Source: Burkholderia cepacia
GTDB lineage: Bacteria > Pseudomonadota > Gammaproteobacteria > Burkholderiales > Burkholderiaceae
Assembly (NCBI RefSeq): GCF_029962485.1
Contig: NZ_CP073637.1
Span: 3,224,001 to 3,288,000, forward strand
DNA: 64,000 nt
Direction: 5' to 3'
The translations under genes were made by a program, and so were the position numbers. The number at the start of each line of letters is the position of its first letter. Positions within the stretch are counted from its first letter, which is position 1. The notes under the pieces were generated by a model. The model ran no database searches. It saw nothing but the letters and a program-made list of their open reading frames with translations, and had not been told where the DNA came from. Below, in pieces: positions 44,372 through 56,114 of this stretch.

Positions 44372-45598
44372 TCAGACCCGTATTTTGCCGGCGGCAAGAC
44401 CGTCTTCCGGCGGCCTGCCGGCCGCCGGCGCGCTGCCGCCGTCCGCCTGCGCGATCCAGCCGGCCAGCGCGTCTCGTTGCGCGCGCCCGTCGACGTAGCC
44501 GAGTTCGATCAGCTCGCGCGTGAACGCCTCCTCGAACAGCAGGTAGCTCGCGAACGACGCGCCGGCCGGCTGGCTGCCGCCGATCGCGCCGAGCAGCCCG
44601 CGCATGGTCGCAGGCATCTGCTTCAGGTGCTTCGCGGCGATCAGCTCGATGCGCTCGGACGGCGCGATCGCGAGCACGTCGACGTGCCGCCAGCCGCTGT
44701 CGACCTCGACCTGGTGCGGCAGGTGCTCGATCATCCGGTTGATGTGCTCGATGCGTTCGATGTCCGAGCCGATCGAGTCGAGGAACACGCTCGCGAGCAC
44801 CTGCTGGCCGATCTGCGCGAGCGTCGGGTAGCCGCGCACCAGCCCGGCGCCGTTCGCGGCCGGGATCTCGGGCCGCGGGTCGGCCGCGCCGACGACGACG
44901 ATCCGGTCCGCGCCGAAGTGGATCGCCGGCGACAGCGGCGCGATCTGCCGGATCGACCCGTCGCCGAAGTATTCGATCTGCCCGTCGAGCACGAGCGGCA
45001 CGGCCGGGAACACGAACGGGATGGCCGACGACGCGAGCAGGTGCGACGCCGACAGGTCGACGAGCCGCGCGGTGCGCTGCGCGCGCCGCCACGCCTGGAT
45101 CGGCTGCGCCGCCTGGTAGAACGTCAGGTGCCGGCCGCTCGAATAGCTGAGCGCGGTGATCGAAAGCGCATGCAGCAGGCGCGCCTCGAGCATCTGCTCG
45201 ATCCGGTGGAAGCTCAGCTCGCGCTGCAGCAAGTGGGCGAGCGGCGTGTTGTCGAGCAGCCCGCGCGGCGAGCGGCGGGCCGCCCAGCCGAAGGTCATCG
45301 CCGCGAGCCAGCGCGCGCCGGCGGCCGCGATGCCGAGCCAGTCGCTGCGATACACGTAATCGGCGCGCAACGGCTCCCAGAACTCGAGCAGGCGCCGCAC
45401 GCCGTGAGAGAAATCGTCCGCGTGGCTCGCGAGCGACGTCGCGTTGATCGCGCCGGCCGACGAGCCGCATACGACCGCGAACGGCAGCGTGTGCCGCTGC
45501 GGATCGGCTTCGCGCGCGATCTCGGCCAGCGCCTTCAGCACGCCGACCTGGTAGGCGGCACGCGCACCGCCTCCCATCAGAACGAGCGCGAGCCGCAT
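44372..45598 (-). CDS. Patatin-like phospholipase
   Basis: The protein has 408 residues. The oxyanion loop is MGGGARAAYQVGVLK (GGG at 9-11), the nucleophile elbow GSSAG (Ser47), and the catalytic Asp is Asp213 in FGDGSIRQIAPL; the family consensus DGG appears as DGS. No signal peptide is present, so it is probably cytoplasmic or membrane-associated rather than a secreted ExoU-like toxin. It follows phaM by 24 bp, suggesting co-transcription. Activity on granule or membrane lipid is an inference. Confidence 0.9.
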   Translation of the reverse strand: MRLALVLMGGGARAAYQVGVLKALAEIAREADPQRHTLPFAVVCGSSAGAINATSLASHADDFSHGVRRLLEFWEPLRADYVYRSDWLGIAAAGARWLAAMTFGWAARRSPRGLLDNTPLAHLLQRELSFHRIEQMLEARLLHALSITALSYSSGRHLTFYQAAQPIQAWRRAQRTARLVDLSASHLLASSAIPFVFPAVPLVLDGQIEYFGDGSIRQIAPLSPAIHFGADRIVVVGAADPRPEIPAANGAGLVRGYPTLAQIGQQVLASVFLDSIGSDIERIEHINRMIEHLPHQVEVDSGWRHVDVLAIAPSERIELIAAKHLKQMPATMRGLLGAIGGSQPAGASFASYLLFEEAFTRELIELGYVDGRAQRDALAGWIAQADGGSAPAAGRPPEDGLAAGKIRV

Positions 45599-45622
45599 GA
45601 TCGACCTGCTACCTGCGCCGCG

Positions 45623-46363
45623 TCACGTCGAGCGCTTCGGCGGACGCGTTTCGGGCGACGAAGCGGCGGCTGCGCGCGCCGCGGCCGAACCGGACGGCTT
45701 CGCGCGCTTCGCGGCGGGCTTGCGCGGCGCGGCGGCGGCCGGCGCCGGCTTCGCGGCCGGCTCCGGTGCGGCGGCCGCTTCCGGCTGCGCATCGCCCGGC
45801 GCCGCGGGCTGCATGCCCGGCTGCGCCATCGCGAGGCTCGCGAGCTGGTTGAACTGCGACTGCAGCAGGTTCCACCAGCCGGCCGGGTCGAACGCCTGCT
45901 GCGCGGCGTCGCCCGCGGGCGCATCGGCGGCATCCGGCGCCGGCGACGCGTCGCCGGACGGCGCGGCCTTCGCCGCCTGCGCGGCGGCAACGGCCGCTTC
46001 CTCGGCCGCCGACATCGAGCTTTGCGCGAACGCGCCGAACGCACGCAGCGTCGCGAGCGTCGCACGCTGCACCTCGAGCGCCTGGATCGCGGACTGCAGC
46101 ATCCCGAGGTTGAGCTTCAGCCACTGCTCGACCGCGCGCAGATCGGTGATCCGCTTGTCGAGCTCCTCGACGTTCGTGAGCGGCGACATCATGTCGGACA
46201 TGCTCGACAGCGACGGTGGCAGCCCTTGCGTGGCGCCCGGGAACGGCGTCATCCCGCCGAACGGCGACATCCGGACCATGTCCCACATGCGGTCCATCAT
46301 GTCGGCGGGCTTGAAGCCGGCAAAGCCGGCGAAAGGGTTGGCGCCGGAGGCATCGGTCGTCAT
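45623..46363 (-). CDS. phaM: PhaM-like PHB granule regulatory protein
   Basis: The protein has 246 residues. The N-terminal region ANPFAGFAGFKPADMMDRMWDMVRMSPFGG and the helical NVEELDKRITDLRAVEQWLKLNLGMLQSAIQALEVQRATLATL match PhaM of Cupriavidus. An Ala/Pro-rich linker and a basic C-terminus (PAAKRAKP) fit binding to DNA. PhaM activates PHB synthase PhaC1 and links granules to the nucleoid. The neighbour is a patatin; no phaCAB genes are in the window. Confidence 0.88.
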   Translation of the reverse strand: MTTDASGANPFAGFAGFKPADMMDRMWDMVRMSPFGGMTPFPGATQGLPPSLSSMSDMMSPLTNVEELDKRITDLRAVEQWLKLNLGMLQSAIQALEVQRATLATLRAFGAFAQSSMSAAEEAAVAAAQAAKAAPSGDASPAPDAADAPAGDAAQQAFDPAGWWNLLQSQFNQLASLAMAQPGMQPAAPGDAQPEAAAAPEPAAKPAPAAAAPRKPAAKRAKPSGSAAARAAAASSPETRPPKRST

Positions 46364-46442
46364 ACGGGCATCCTGGTTGACTGGGGGAGCGAGGCGGCCG
46401 CCATGCGTCGCGCAGCCGCGCGTGGTTCGATCATAGCGCGCG

Positions 46443-47270
46443 TCAGAACGGCGCGTCGCCGGGGAACGCGGGCGGGCGCCGCTCGCGCAGCGAACGGATG
46501 CCTTCCTGCACGTCGGGCCCCGCGAAGCCCATGAATTCGAGCGCGAGCGACGTATCGAAGGTCGGCCCGGCCGAGCGCAGCCAGTTGTTCAGCGCGTACT
46601 TGGTCCAGCGGATCGCCGACTGCGAACCGTGCGCGAGCCGCTCGGCCACCTCGTACGCCTTCGGCAGCAGGTCGGCCGGCTCGACCGCAAGCGAGACCAG
46701 CCCGATCCGTTCGGCCTCCGCGCCGCTCACGGGCTCGCACAGCAGCAGGTAGTACTTCGCCTTCGCCATCCCGCACAGCAGCGGCCACACGATCGCGGCG
46801 TGGTCGCCGGCCGCGACGCCGAGCCGCGTATGGCCGTCGATGATGCGCGCATCCTTCGCGGCGATCGAGATGTCGGCGAGCAACCCGGCGACGAGCCCCG
46901 CGCCGACGGCCGGGCCATGCATCGCCGACACGATCGGCTTGCTGCAGTTGATCACGTTGTAAACGAGGTCGCGCGCCTCGCGCCACACGCGGGCGCGCAC
47001 GTCGAAGTCGTTCGCCATGTCCTCGACGAGCGCGAGATCGCCGCCCGCCGAAAAGCCCTTGCCTTCGCCGCGGATCACCGCGACGCGCGTGTCGGGATCG
47101 CGATCGACGTCGCGCCAGATATCGGCGAGCTCACGATGCATGCGCGCGTTCGCGGTCGCGAGGCCGCTGCGGTTCGCGCCCTCGCCGCTCATCACGATGT
47201 CGAGCACGCCGTGGTCGCGGCGCGTCACCTTCAATGCTTCGTAACCGCCGTACGCGGCGAGATCGGCCAT
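46443..47270 (-). CDS. Enoyl-CoA hydratase/isomerase
   Basis: The protein has 275 residues of crotonase fold, with [20 protein letters not shown] and [26 protein letters not shown] forming the oxyanion hole. The usual catalytic Glu in the GLP region is replaced by [21 protein letters not shown], a pattern seen in PaaG/CaiD-like members. ATG 47270 has AAGGAG 7 nt upstream. It is downstream of the FAH-family gene with a 123-bp gap. Substrate is not known. Confidence 0.9.
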   Translation of the reverse strand: MADLAAYGGYEALKVTRRDHGVLDIVMSGEGANRSGLATANARMHRELADIWRDVDRDPDTRVAVIRGEGKGFSAGGDLALVEDMANDFDVRARVWREARDLVYNVINCSKPIVSAMHGPAVGAGLVAGLLADISIAAKDARIIDGHTRLGVAAGDHAAIVWPLLCGMAKAKYYLLLCEPVSGAEAERIGLVSLAVEPADLLPKAYEVAERLAHGSQSAIRWTKYALNNWLRSAGPTFDTSLALEFMGFAGPDVQEGIRSLRERRPPAFPGDAPF

Positions 47271-47393
47271 GTGCCGCTCCTTGTTCGAGGCTCTCGAGTC
47301 GAGTGTAGCCAAGCCCGCGCGGTCAAACATCAGGCGAAACCCGGCGCGCGGGCCGAAGCCGGGTTTCGCGGTACGTCGCGTGCGCCGCGCGGC

Positions 47394-48386
47394 TTACGCC
47401 GTGCCGTCGGGCGGGGCGACCGACTGCTCGATCGCGCCGAAGATCGACTTGCCGGCCGCGTCGAACATCTCGATGCGCACGGTGTCGCCGTAGCGCATGA
47501 ATTCGGTCTGCGGCGCGCCGTGCTCGATCGTCTCGAGGCAGCGCTTCTCGGCGATGCAGCAGTAGCCGCGCTTCGCGTCCTTGTTCGACACCGTGCCCGA
47601 GCCGACGATCGAGCCGGCACGCAGGTTGCGCGTCTTCGCCGCGTGCGCGACCAGCTGGCCGAAGTGGAACACCATGTCGGTGCCCGCATCGGGCTGGCCG
47701 ACTTTCTTGCCGTTCCAGTGGACGATCATCGGCCGGTGTACGCGGCCTTCGCGCCATTCGTCGCCGAGCTCGTCGGGCGTCACGGCGACCGGTGCGAATG
47801 CGGTGGCCGGCTTGCTCTGGAAGAAGCCGAAGCCCTTCGCGAGTTCGGCCGGAATCAGGTTGCGCAGCGACACGTCGTTCACGAGCGTGACGAGGCGTAC
47901 GGCCTTCAGCGCGGCGTCGGGCGAGGTGCTCATCGGCACGTCGCCGGTGATCACCGCGACTTCCGCCTCGAAATCGATGCCCCATTCCTCCGACGGGCAC
48001 ACGACGTCGTCGCGCGGCCCGAGGAAATCGTCGCTGCCGCCCTGGTACATCAGCGGGTCGGTCCAGAACTCGGGCGGCATCTCCGCGCCGCGCGCACGGC
48101 GCACGAGCTCGACGTGGTTCACGTAGGCGGAGCCGTCGGCCCACTGGAACGCGCGCGGCAGCGGCGCCATGCAGTTGGCCGGATCGAACGCGAATGCATT
48201 GCGCGCGCGGCCGTGGTTCAGCGCGTCGTACAGTTCGCGCAGCTGCGGCGCGTAGAACGCCCAGTCGTCGAGGACGCGCTGCAGCGTCGGCGCGATCGCA
48301 TCGGCGATCGCCGCGGTGTGCTGGTCGCGCGACACGACGATCAGCTGGCCGTCGCGCGTGCCGTCCTTCAGCGAAGCAAGTTTCAT
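47394..48386 (-). CDS. Fumarylacetoacetate hydrolase family protein
   Basis: The protein has 330 residues. The C-terminal FAH fold has metal ligands in GIDFEAEVAVITGD, and LVNDVSLRNLIPAELAKGFGFFQSKPATAF and GSGTVSNKD loops. The N-terminal part is longer than in short FAH-domain isomerases, so it resembles fumarylacetoacetase-like hydrolases of aromatic or tyrosine degradation. The true tyrosine-pathway enzyme is usually about 420 residues and next to hmgA, which is absent. It is divergent from an IclR regulator, so it is probably inducible. Confidence 0.9.
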   Translation of the reverse strand: MKLASLKDGTRDGQLIVVSRDQHTAAIADAIAPTLQRVLDDWAFYAPQLRELYDALNHGRARNAFAFDPANCMAPLPRAFQWADGSAYVNHVELVRRARGAEMPPEFWTDPLMYQGGSDDFLGPRDDVVCPSEEWGIDFEAEVAVITGDVPMSTSPDAALKAVRLVTLVNDVSLRNLIPAELAKGFGFFQSKPATAFAPVAVTPDELGDEWREGRVHRPMIVHWNGKKVGQPDAGTDMVFHFGQLVAHAAKTRNLRAGSIVGSGTVSNKDAKRGYCCIAEKRCLETIEHGAPQTEFMRYGDTVRIEMFDAAGKSIFGAIEQSVAPPDGTA

Positions 48387-48409
48387 AGGGGGACTCTGGC
48401 GTTGTAGTG

Positions 48410-48444
48410 ACGATGGAGGGAATCTATTTTACGATGGTGAATCC
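48410..48444. promoter_or_regulatory. Direct repeats in the FAH/IclR divergent promoter
   Basis: ACGATGGAGGGAATCT (48410-48425) and ACGATGGTGAATCC (48431-48444) are related repeats starting 21 bp apart, two helical turns. They lie between the divergent starts and are candidate IclR-family sites. Confidence 0.4.
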
Positions 48445-48515
48445 ATGCGGCGCGCGACGATCGCGCCTGCCGTTTTCACCCCGATTCCTGCCGCATTCTC
48501 GCGCACCCGTTGCCC

Positions 48516-49382
48516 ATGCCCGCCAACCCGCTTCCCGACGACGATCTCGCCGACTCCGACACCGACGACGCCACCTCCGGCGAGAACGGCGAGAAGGTCC
48601 GTTCCGGCATTCAGTCGATCGAGGTCGGCTTTCGCCTGCTCGACGTGCTGACGAGCGAGCCGCGCGCGATGATGCTGCGCGATCTCGCGCAGCGCGCGGG
48701 CATGAGTCCCGCGAAGGCGCACCGCTACCTCGTCAGCTTCTCGCGGCTCGGTGTCGTGTCGCAAGACCCCGTCTCCGGGCGCTACGAGCTCGGCGGCTTC
48801 GCCTTGCAGATGGGGCTCGCGCGGCTCGCACGCGTCGACGGCGTGAAGCTCGCGCGGATCGCGCTGACCGAATTCCGCGACCGCCTCGACCAGACGGTCG
48901 GCATCGCGGTGTGGGGCAACCAGGGGCCGACGATCGTGCACTGGATGGAGTCGAGCCACCCGGCGAAGGCGTCGCTGAAGCTCGGCGACGTGATGCCGCT
49001 GCTCGGCTCCGCAACCGGCCTGCTGTTCGCCGCGTACCTGCCGCGCAGCAAGACCGCCGCGATGCTCGAGCGCGAACTCGCCGACACGCGCCGCTCGCCG
49101 CACCACGGCGGCCCGCGCACGCTCGACGAGGTCGACGCGGTGCTTGCCGACGTGCGCAAGCACGAGGCCGCGCGCGTCGAAGGGATGCTGCTGCCGACGA
49201 TCCACGCGTTCTGCATGCCCGTGTTCGACGCGGTCGGCGAACTCGCGCTCGCGATCGTCGCGCTCGGCCAGGAAGGCTCGTTCGACATCGCGTGGGGCGG
49301 AGAGATCGACACCGCGCTGCGCGCGTGCGCGCAAAAACTGTCTTACGAACTCGGCTATAGTCCCGACGCACGCGACGCCTGA
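48516..49382 (+). CDS. IclR-family transcriptional regulator
   Basis: The protein has 288 residues. A winged helix-turn-helix (VGFRLLDVLTSEPRAMMLRDLAQRAGMSPAKAHRYLVSFSRLGVV) is followed by an IclR effector domain (about 110-280) with VGIAVWGNQGPTIVHWMES. An acidic N-terminal extension of about 30 residues is present. ATG 48516 is chosen over a TTG at 48510. It is divergent from the FAH-family gene, and it probably controls that gene and the enoyl-CoA hydratase. IclR regulators often respond to aromatic-pathway intermediates. Confidence 0.9.
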   Translation: MPANPLPDDDLADSDTDDATSGENGEKVRSGIQSIEVGFRLLDVLTSEPRAMMLRDLAQRAGMSPAKAHRYLVSFSRLGVVSQDPVSGRYELGGFALQMGLARLARVDGVKLARIALTEFRDRLDQTVGIAVWGNQGPTIVHWMESSHPAKASLKLGDVMPLLGSATGLLFAAYLPRSKTAAMLERELADTRRSPHHGGPRTLDEVDAVLADVRKHEAARVEGMLLPTIHAFCMPVFDAVGELALAIVALGQEGSFDIAWGGEIDTALRACAQKLSYELGYSPDARDA

Positions 49383-49507
49383 CGCACCGGATTCGCCCCA
49401 CCGACTCGCCCCACGTCACGCGGCGCGAACGCGCGGCGCATCCGGCAGTCCGATTCCTGTGGCGCGCCGTGCGCCCGACGTCACGCGACCGCCCCGATCC
49501 TGTTCCG

Positions 49508-50800
49508 ATGCCCATGCCGCCTGCCGACATCCGCCCGAGTCACGCCCTGCCCCGCCGCTGGCTGCGCGTGGCCGTCGCGCTCGTCGTCGTGCTGGTGCTG
49601 CACGCACTTGCCGCGTTCTGGCTGATGCGCAACCGCGATGCGTTCACGCCGCCGCCGGCCGAGATCCCCGTCCAGATCGAACTGCTGAAAGCGCAACCGA
49701 TCGAGCGCCAGCCCGCGCCGCCTGCTCCCAAGCCGGTCGAGCATCCGGCCGCGCCTGCGCCGGCCGCCCCCAAGGCCGCCGCGCCAAAGCCCGAACCGAA
49801 GCCCGAGCCGGTCCTCACGTCGACGCAGACGGCCGAGCACGGCGAACCGCCGGCTGCCGCATCCGCCGCAAGCGGCGTATCGGGCGCATCCGGCGCATCG
49901 GGTGCGCACGCCGCGTCGGCCGCCGGCGCCAGCAGCGCCGCCACGCCCGGCCCCGCGACGAGCGGCGTGAAATTCGCCGCGCCGCCGTCCGGCGACCTGC
50001 AGTACGACACGTTCTACAACGGCATGCAGAACACGATCGGCACGATCCGCTGGCGCACGGACGGGCATACGTACGACCTGTCGGTGTCGATGCCCGTGCC
50101 GTTCGTCGGCCCGTTCACCTATCGCAGCGAAGGCCGCATCGACGCGTTCGGCGTCGCGCCCGACCGTTACGTCGAGAAGCGCGGCAAGCGGCCGGAAGAC
50201 ATCGCGATCTTCAACCGCGAGATCCGGCAGGTCGTGTTCACGCGCACGCCGAACAACGCGCCGCTGCCTGACGGCGTGCAGGACCGCTTCAGCATGCTGA
50301 TGCAGCTGTCGGGGCTCGTGCGCGGCAATCCGTCCGCGTACAAGCCGGGCGTCACGCAGCAGTTCTTCGTGATCGACAACAACAGCGGCGAGACCTGGCC
50401 GATCGCGGTGATCGGCGACGAGCAGGTGCAGACGCAGGCCGGCATCATCGACGCACGGCACTTCATGCGCCTGCCGCGCCGCGACGGCGACACGCGCCGC
50501 ATCGACATGTGGCTCGCGCCCTCGCTCGGCTGGCTGCCCGCGCGACTCATGCAGACCGAGCCGAGCGGCGCGCAGATCGAACTGGTGTGGCATGGCCGCC
50601 TGGCGGCGCCGAACGTGCCTGCCGACGTCGCGCCTGCAGGCGGCGCAACGAACGCGCCCGCCGGCGCACCGGCGGCCGATGCGTCGGCCGCACCGGCCGC
50701 GGAACCGGCACAACCCGCGCCGCCGGCCGCCGTGCAACCGCCCGCACAACCAACTGCACAACCGGCTGCACCGCCGGCATCTTCGACTGTCACACAGTGA
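49508..50800 (+). CDS. DUF3108 domain-containing protein
   Basis: The protein has 430 residues. An N-terminal membrane anchor (RWLRVAVALVVVLVLHALAAFWL) and a Pro/Ala/Lys-rich linker resembling TonB (to about 120) precede a DUF3108 beta-rich domain (about 150-375: LQYDTFYNGMQNTIGTIRWRTDGHTYDLSVSM; EDIAIFNREIRQVVFTR). A Pro/Ala/Gln-rich tail follows. The layout suggests an inner-membrane protein whose folded domain reaches across the periplasm. Function is unknown. An alternative ATG is at 49514. The gene is 125 bp after the IclR gene. Confidence 0.85.
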   Translation: MPMPPADIRPSHALPRRWLRVAVALVVVLVLHALAAFWLMRNRDAFTPPPAEIPVQIELLKAQPIERQPAPPAPKPVEHPAAPAPAAPKAAAPKPEPKPEPVLTSTQTAEHGEPPAAASAASGVSGASGASGAHAASAAGASSAATPGPATSGVKFAAPPSGDLQYDTFYNGMQNTIGTIRWRTDGHTYDLSVSMPVPFVGPFTYRSEGRIDAFGVAPDRYVEKRGKRPEDIAIFNREIRQVVFTRTPNNAPLPDGVQDRFSMLMQLSGLVRGNPSAYKPGVTQQFFVIDNNSGETWPIAVIGDEQVQTQAGIIDARHFMRLPRRDGDTRRIDMWLAPSLGWLPARLMQTEPSGAQIELVWHGRLAAPNVPADVAPAGGATNAPAGAPAADASAAPAAEPAQPAPPAAVQPPAQPTAQPAAPPASSTVTQ

Positions 50801-50852
50801 ACTCGCGCGTGAACGCGCACGATTCGGCAATTTCGACCGACTACAGATTTCC

Positions 50853-50881
50853 TTGAAATGGCCGATGACACTCTTTAACAA
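50853..50881 (+). promoter_or_regulatory. Sigma-70-like promoter before the DUF3567 gene
   Basis: TTGAAA (50853-50858) and TAACAA (50876-50881) are spaced by 17 bp. The resulting leader of about 165 nt holds stems ACACCCC/GGGGTGT (50942-50948 and 50963-50969) and CCTTG/CAAGG near 50979-50997. A 23-codon frame from 50866 (MTLFNNYFRPP) has no good ribosome site. Confidence 0.45.
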
Positions 50882-51054
50882 CTATTTCCGTCCACCGGCA
50901 GACAATGAGAAACGTTTCATAGACATCGGCTTCTAACCGATACACCCCACGCAAACGGGAACGGGGTGTGCAGCGCAAGCCCCTTGAAACCGGCAAGGCT
51001 CGCCCCACCTAGGGGACAACAAGGCCAGATGCCACTGCGAAGAGGAGTGCCGCC

Positions 51055-51312
51055 ATGCAAATGATCTACAACAGCCCCAACTACTGCGTCGTCGAATTTG
51101 CGCCGCAGGCCGGTCATCACCTGATGAATGCCGGCGGATACGAAATCGTCGACAAGAACGCGCAGCGCGAGATCTTCATCGACGGCGAACTTGCCGAACG
51201 ATTCCGCGCACACGTGAAACAGCTGATCGAGGATGAGCCGTCGCTCGACGAAGTCGACGAATTCCTCGGACAATTCGACAGCCTGATGATGATGCCCGTC
51301 GTGCTGCACTGA
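51055..51312 (+). CDS. DUF3567 family protein
   Basis: The protein has 85 residues, a small acidic cytoplasmic protein: MQMIYNSPNYCVVEFAPQAGHHLMNAGGYEIVDKNAQREIFIDG, then an acidic helix with SLDEVDEFLGQFDSLMMMPVVLH. This is the DUF3567 family, restricted to betaproteobacteria and without known function. GAGGAG lies 10 nt before the ATG. Two hairpins follow the stop at 51322-51345 and 51390-51418, the second a good terminator. The gene is highly conserved in Burkholderiales by recollection. Confidence 0.88.
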   Translation: MQMIYNSPNYCVVEFAPQAGHHLMNAGGYEIVDKNAQREIFIDGELAERFRAHVKQLIEDEPSLDEVDEFLGQFDSLMMMPVVLH

Positions 51313-51321
51313 CGACCCGTT

Positions 51322-51345
51322 GCCCGGCGCCTCGTGCGGCCGGGC
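51322..51345 (+). terminator. Hairpin after DUF3567 gene
   Basis: GCCCGGC/GCCGGGC arms around a 10-nt loop, then CTTTCG; a weak terminator 10 bp after the stop. Confidence 0.5.
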
Positions 51346-51389
51346 CTTTCGCCGCGCATCGACGCGGCGCCGCGAGCACTCCGATCACA

Positions 51390-51418
51390 CCCCCGCCCGG
51401 TCCGCCGGCGGGGGTTTT
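51390..51418 (+). terminator. Intrinsic terminator before metH
   Basis: CCCCCGCC/GGCGGGGG perfect 8-bp stem (51390-51397 and 51407-51414) followed by TTTTCATTT. Confidence 0.85.
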
Positions 51419-51474
51419 CATTTGGCGGGCGGGCCGCCGCCGCGCAAGGCCGGGCGGCACCCAGGCGCACCGGC

Positions 51475-51480
51475 TACAAT
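51475..51480 (+). promoter_or_regulatory. -10 box of metH
   Basis: TACAAT in GGCTACAATGGCGG gives a start near 51487 and a leader of about 27 nt. The -35 is not clear. No cobalamin-riboswitch-like stretch fits in this short leader. Confidence 0.45.
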
Positions 51481-51513
51481 GGCGGTTTTCCCGTCTTCGC
51501 CGGTCTTTCGCCC

Positions 51514-52581
51514 ATGTCTGCGACTCCTCTCGCCGCTTCCGCCCCGCTCGACGCGCCCTACACGCGCGGCGCCGCCCTGCCCGCGCTGCTGAAATCGCGC
51601 ATCCTGATCCTCGACGGCGCGATGGGCACGATGATCCAGCGCTACAAGCTCGACGAAGCCGCGTATCGCGGCGAGCGCTTCAAGGATTTCCCGCGCGACA
51701 TCAAGGGCAACAACGAACTGCTGTCGATCACGCAGCCGCAGATCATCCGCGAGATCCACGACCAGTACTTCGCGGCCGGCGCCGACATCGTCGAGACCAA
51801 CACGTTCGGCGCGACGACCGTCGCGCAGGCCGACTACGGGATGGAAGATCTCGTCGTCGAGATGAACGTCGAATCGGCGAAGCTTGCGCGCGAATCGGCC
51901 GCGAAATACGCGACGCCGGACAAGCCGCGCTTCGTCGCGGGCGCGATCGGGCCGACGCCGAAGACGGCCAGCATCTCGCCGGACGTCAACGATCCGGGCG
52001 CGCGCAACGTCACGTTCGACGAGCTGCGCACGTCGTACTACCAGCAGGCGAAGGCGCTGCTCGACGGCGGCGTCGACCTGTTCCTCGTCGAGACGATCTT
52101 CGACACGCTGAACGCGAAGGCCGCGCTGTTCGCGCTCGACGAGCTGTTCGAGGACACCGGCGAGCGCCTGCCGATCATGATCTCGGGCACCGTCACCGAC
52201 GCATCGGGCCGGATCCTGTCGGGCCAGACGGTCGAGGCGTTCTGGAATTCGCTGCGCCATGCGAAGCCGCTCACGTTCGGCCTGAACTGCGCACTCGGCG
52301 CGGCGCTGATGCGCCCGTACATCGCCGAGCTCGCGAAACTGTGCGACACCTACGTGTCGTGCTACCCGAACGCGGGCCTGCCGAACCCGATGAGCGACAC
52401 GGGCTTCGACGAAACGCCGGACGTCACGTCGGGCCTGCTGAAGGAATTCGCGCAGGCCGGGCTCGTGAACCTCGCGGGCGGCTGCTGCGGCACGACCCCC
52501 GAACACATCGCCGAAATCGCGAAGGCGCTCGCCGACGTGAAGCCGCGCCGCTGGCCGAACCAGTACAGCGACAACGCCTGA
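51514..52581 (+). CDS. metH: Methionine synthase, homocysteine-binding subunit/domain (split MetH N-terminus)
   Basis: The protein has 355 residues and carries only the first module of cobalamin-dependent methionine synthase. The N-terminus [19 protein letters not shown] is typical, and the zinc ligands for homocysteine are Cys259 (NCALGA) and Cys324-Cys325 (GGCCGT). It ends where the folate module would begin. The folate, cobalamin and activation modules are in the next gene, 42 bp downstream. The two must assemble to transfer methyl groups. A two-gene MetH is, as I recall, standard in Burkholderia and not a frameshift: stop, spacer and new start are clean. Confidence 0.93.
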   Translation: MSATPLAASAPLDAPYTRGAALPALLKSRILILDGAMGTMIQRYKLDEAAYRGERFKDFPRDIKGNNELLSITQPQIIREIHDQYFAAGADIVETNTFGATTVAQADYGMEDLVVEMNVESAKLARESAAKYATPDKPRFVAGAIGPTPKTASISPDVNDPGARNVTFDELRTSYYQQAKALLDGGVDLFLVETIFDTLNAKAALFALDELFEDTGERLPIMISGTVTDASGRILSGQTVEAFWNSLRHAKPLTFGLNCALGAALMRPYIAELAKLCDTYVSCYPNAGLPNPMSDTGFDETPDVTSGLLKEFAQAGLVNLAGGCCGTTPEHIAEIAKALADVKPRRWPNQYSDNA

Positions 52582-52623
52582 CCCGACCGCCCCACGTCCT
52601 TCATCAAAAGAATTCGCACCGCC

Positions 52624-55341
<2,718 letters not shown>

Positions 55342-55352
55342 CCGACAGAACC

Positions 55353-55405
55353 GCGGCGCCTGCGCCGCACCTCGCCACAACGCGCCCCGGTCATGGGGCG
55401 TGTTG
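55353..55405 (+). terminator. Hairpins after metH
   Basis: Stem GCGGCGC/GCGCCGC (55353-55368) is followed by CAACGCGCCCC/GGGGCGTGTTG (55378-55405, one wobble). There is no U-run; they may stabilise or end the metH transcript. Confidence 0.45.
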
Positions 55406-55526
55406 CACAACACGACAATCAATCAGGATAACTAATCTCAATAATCGGCATCGTCACCGCAGAAGCGTCGGGCGCTCTAGCACGGACGCATCGATGCTCC
55501 GTCCCCAGCCCGAACCTCGCCCCGCC

Positions 55527-56114
55527 ATGCAGACCTTCGAGATCCGGATCACCGAAACACCAATCGACGAGACCGTTCCAATCCCGCCGATGCGCTACCG
55601 TGGCGAACGCTGGGATCTGAGCCACTTGCGTCCGTTGACCTTCACCTGCAACCTGGAAACCGGATTCGACGTGACGGTTCTTGTCCTGTTCTCCTGCCAC
55701 TGCTTCACGCGCAGCTTCAAGTGGGACCCGCGTACCCGCGACGCCATTCCGGCCGACGAGATCTACGACGACGGCCGCGAAGTGCGCGTGCTCTGCGCGG
55801 ATCGGTATCGGGCATCGCGGCAACTGTTGCGTGACGTGATTACCGGGCTGGCGACGCGACGGATCGTCGTTGCGAACGAACGGCAACCCAATTTCGTGAC
55901 GGTGGAGGCAGTGTCGTCGGACGGTATGCCACGCGTGTACGCGGTGTTCTTCGAGGTTTCGAAGGACCGGGCCAGAAAACGCCGGCTCATCCTGCGGGTG
56001 CAGTCTGCGTACATGCTGGATGGCGACCTGACGAGACGCCAGCGGGAAGCCCGGAAGGTGACATTGCGCACGCTGCTGCGCGCGAGCCTGGAAGGCCGCA
56101 AGATCCGGGCGTAG
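55527..56114 (+). CDS. Orphan hypothetical protein in AT-richer patch
   Basis: The protein has 195 residues from ATG 55527; an in-frame ATG at 55494 adds 11 residues and neither has a clear ribosome site. The sequence has ITETPIDETVPIPPMRYRGERWDLSHLRPLTF, a FSCHCFTRSF segment, VLCADRYRASRQLL, and a basic tail KVTLRTLLRASLEGRKIRA. From memory this resembles proteins labelled stationary phase growth adaptation protein, but I hold that loosely. Sequence around it is AT-richer than its neighbours and it interrupts a metH-DUF1840-argS region, so recent acquisition is possible. It could be mobile-element or toxin-like cargo; no partner gene is seen. Confidence 0.6.
   Translation: MQTFEIRITETPIDETVPIPPMRYRGERWDLSHLRPLTFTCNLETGFDVTVLVLFSCHCFTRSFKWDPRTRDAIPADEIYDDGREVRVLCADRYRASRQLLRDVITGLATRRIVVANERQPNFVTVEAVSSDGMPRVYAVFFEVSKDRARKRRLILRVQSAYMLDGDLTRRQREARKVTLRTLLRASLEGRKIRA

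Noticed and set aside
51419..51513. Cobalamin riboswitch before metH.
   Set aside because: The leader is only about 27 nt from the TACAAT box and a terminator ends at 51418, so there is no room for a B12 element.
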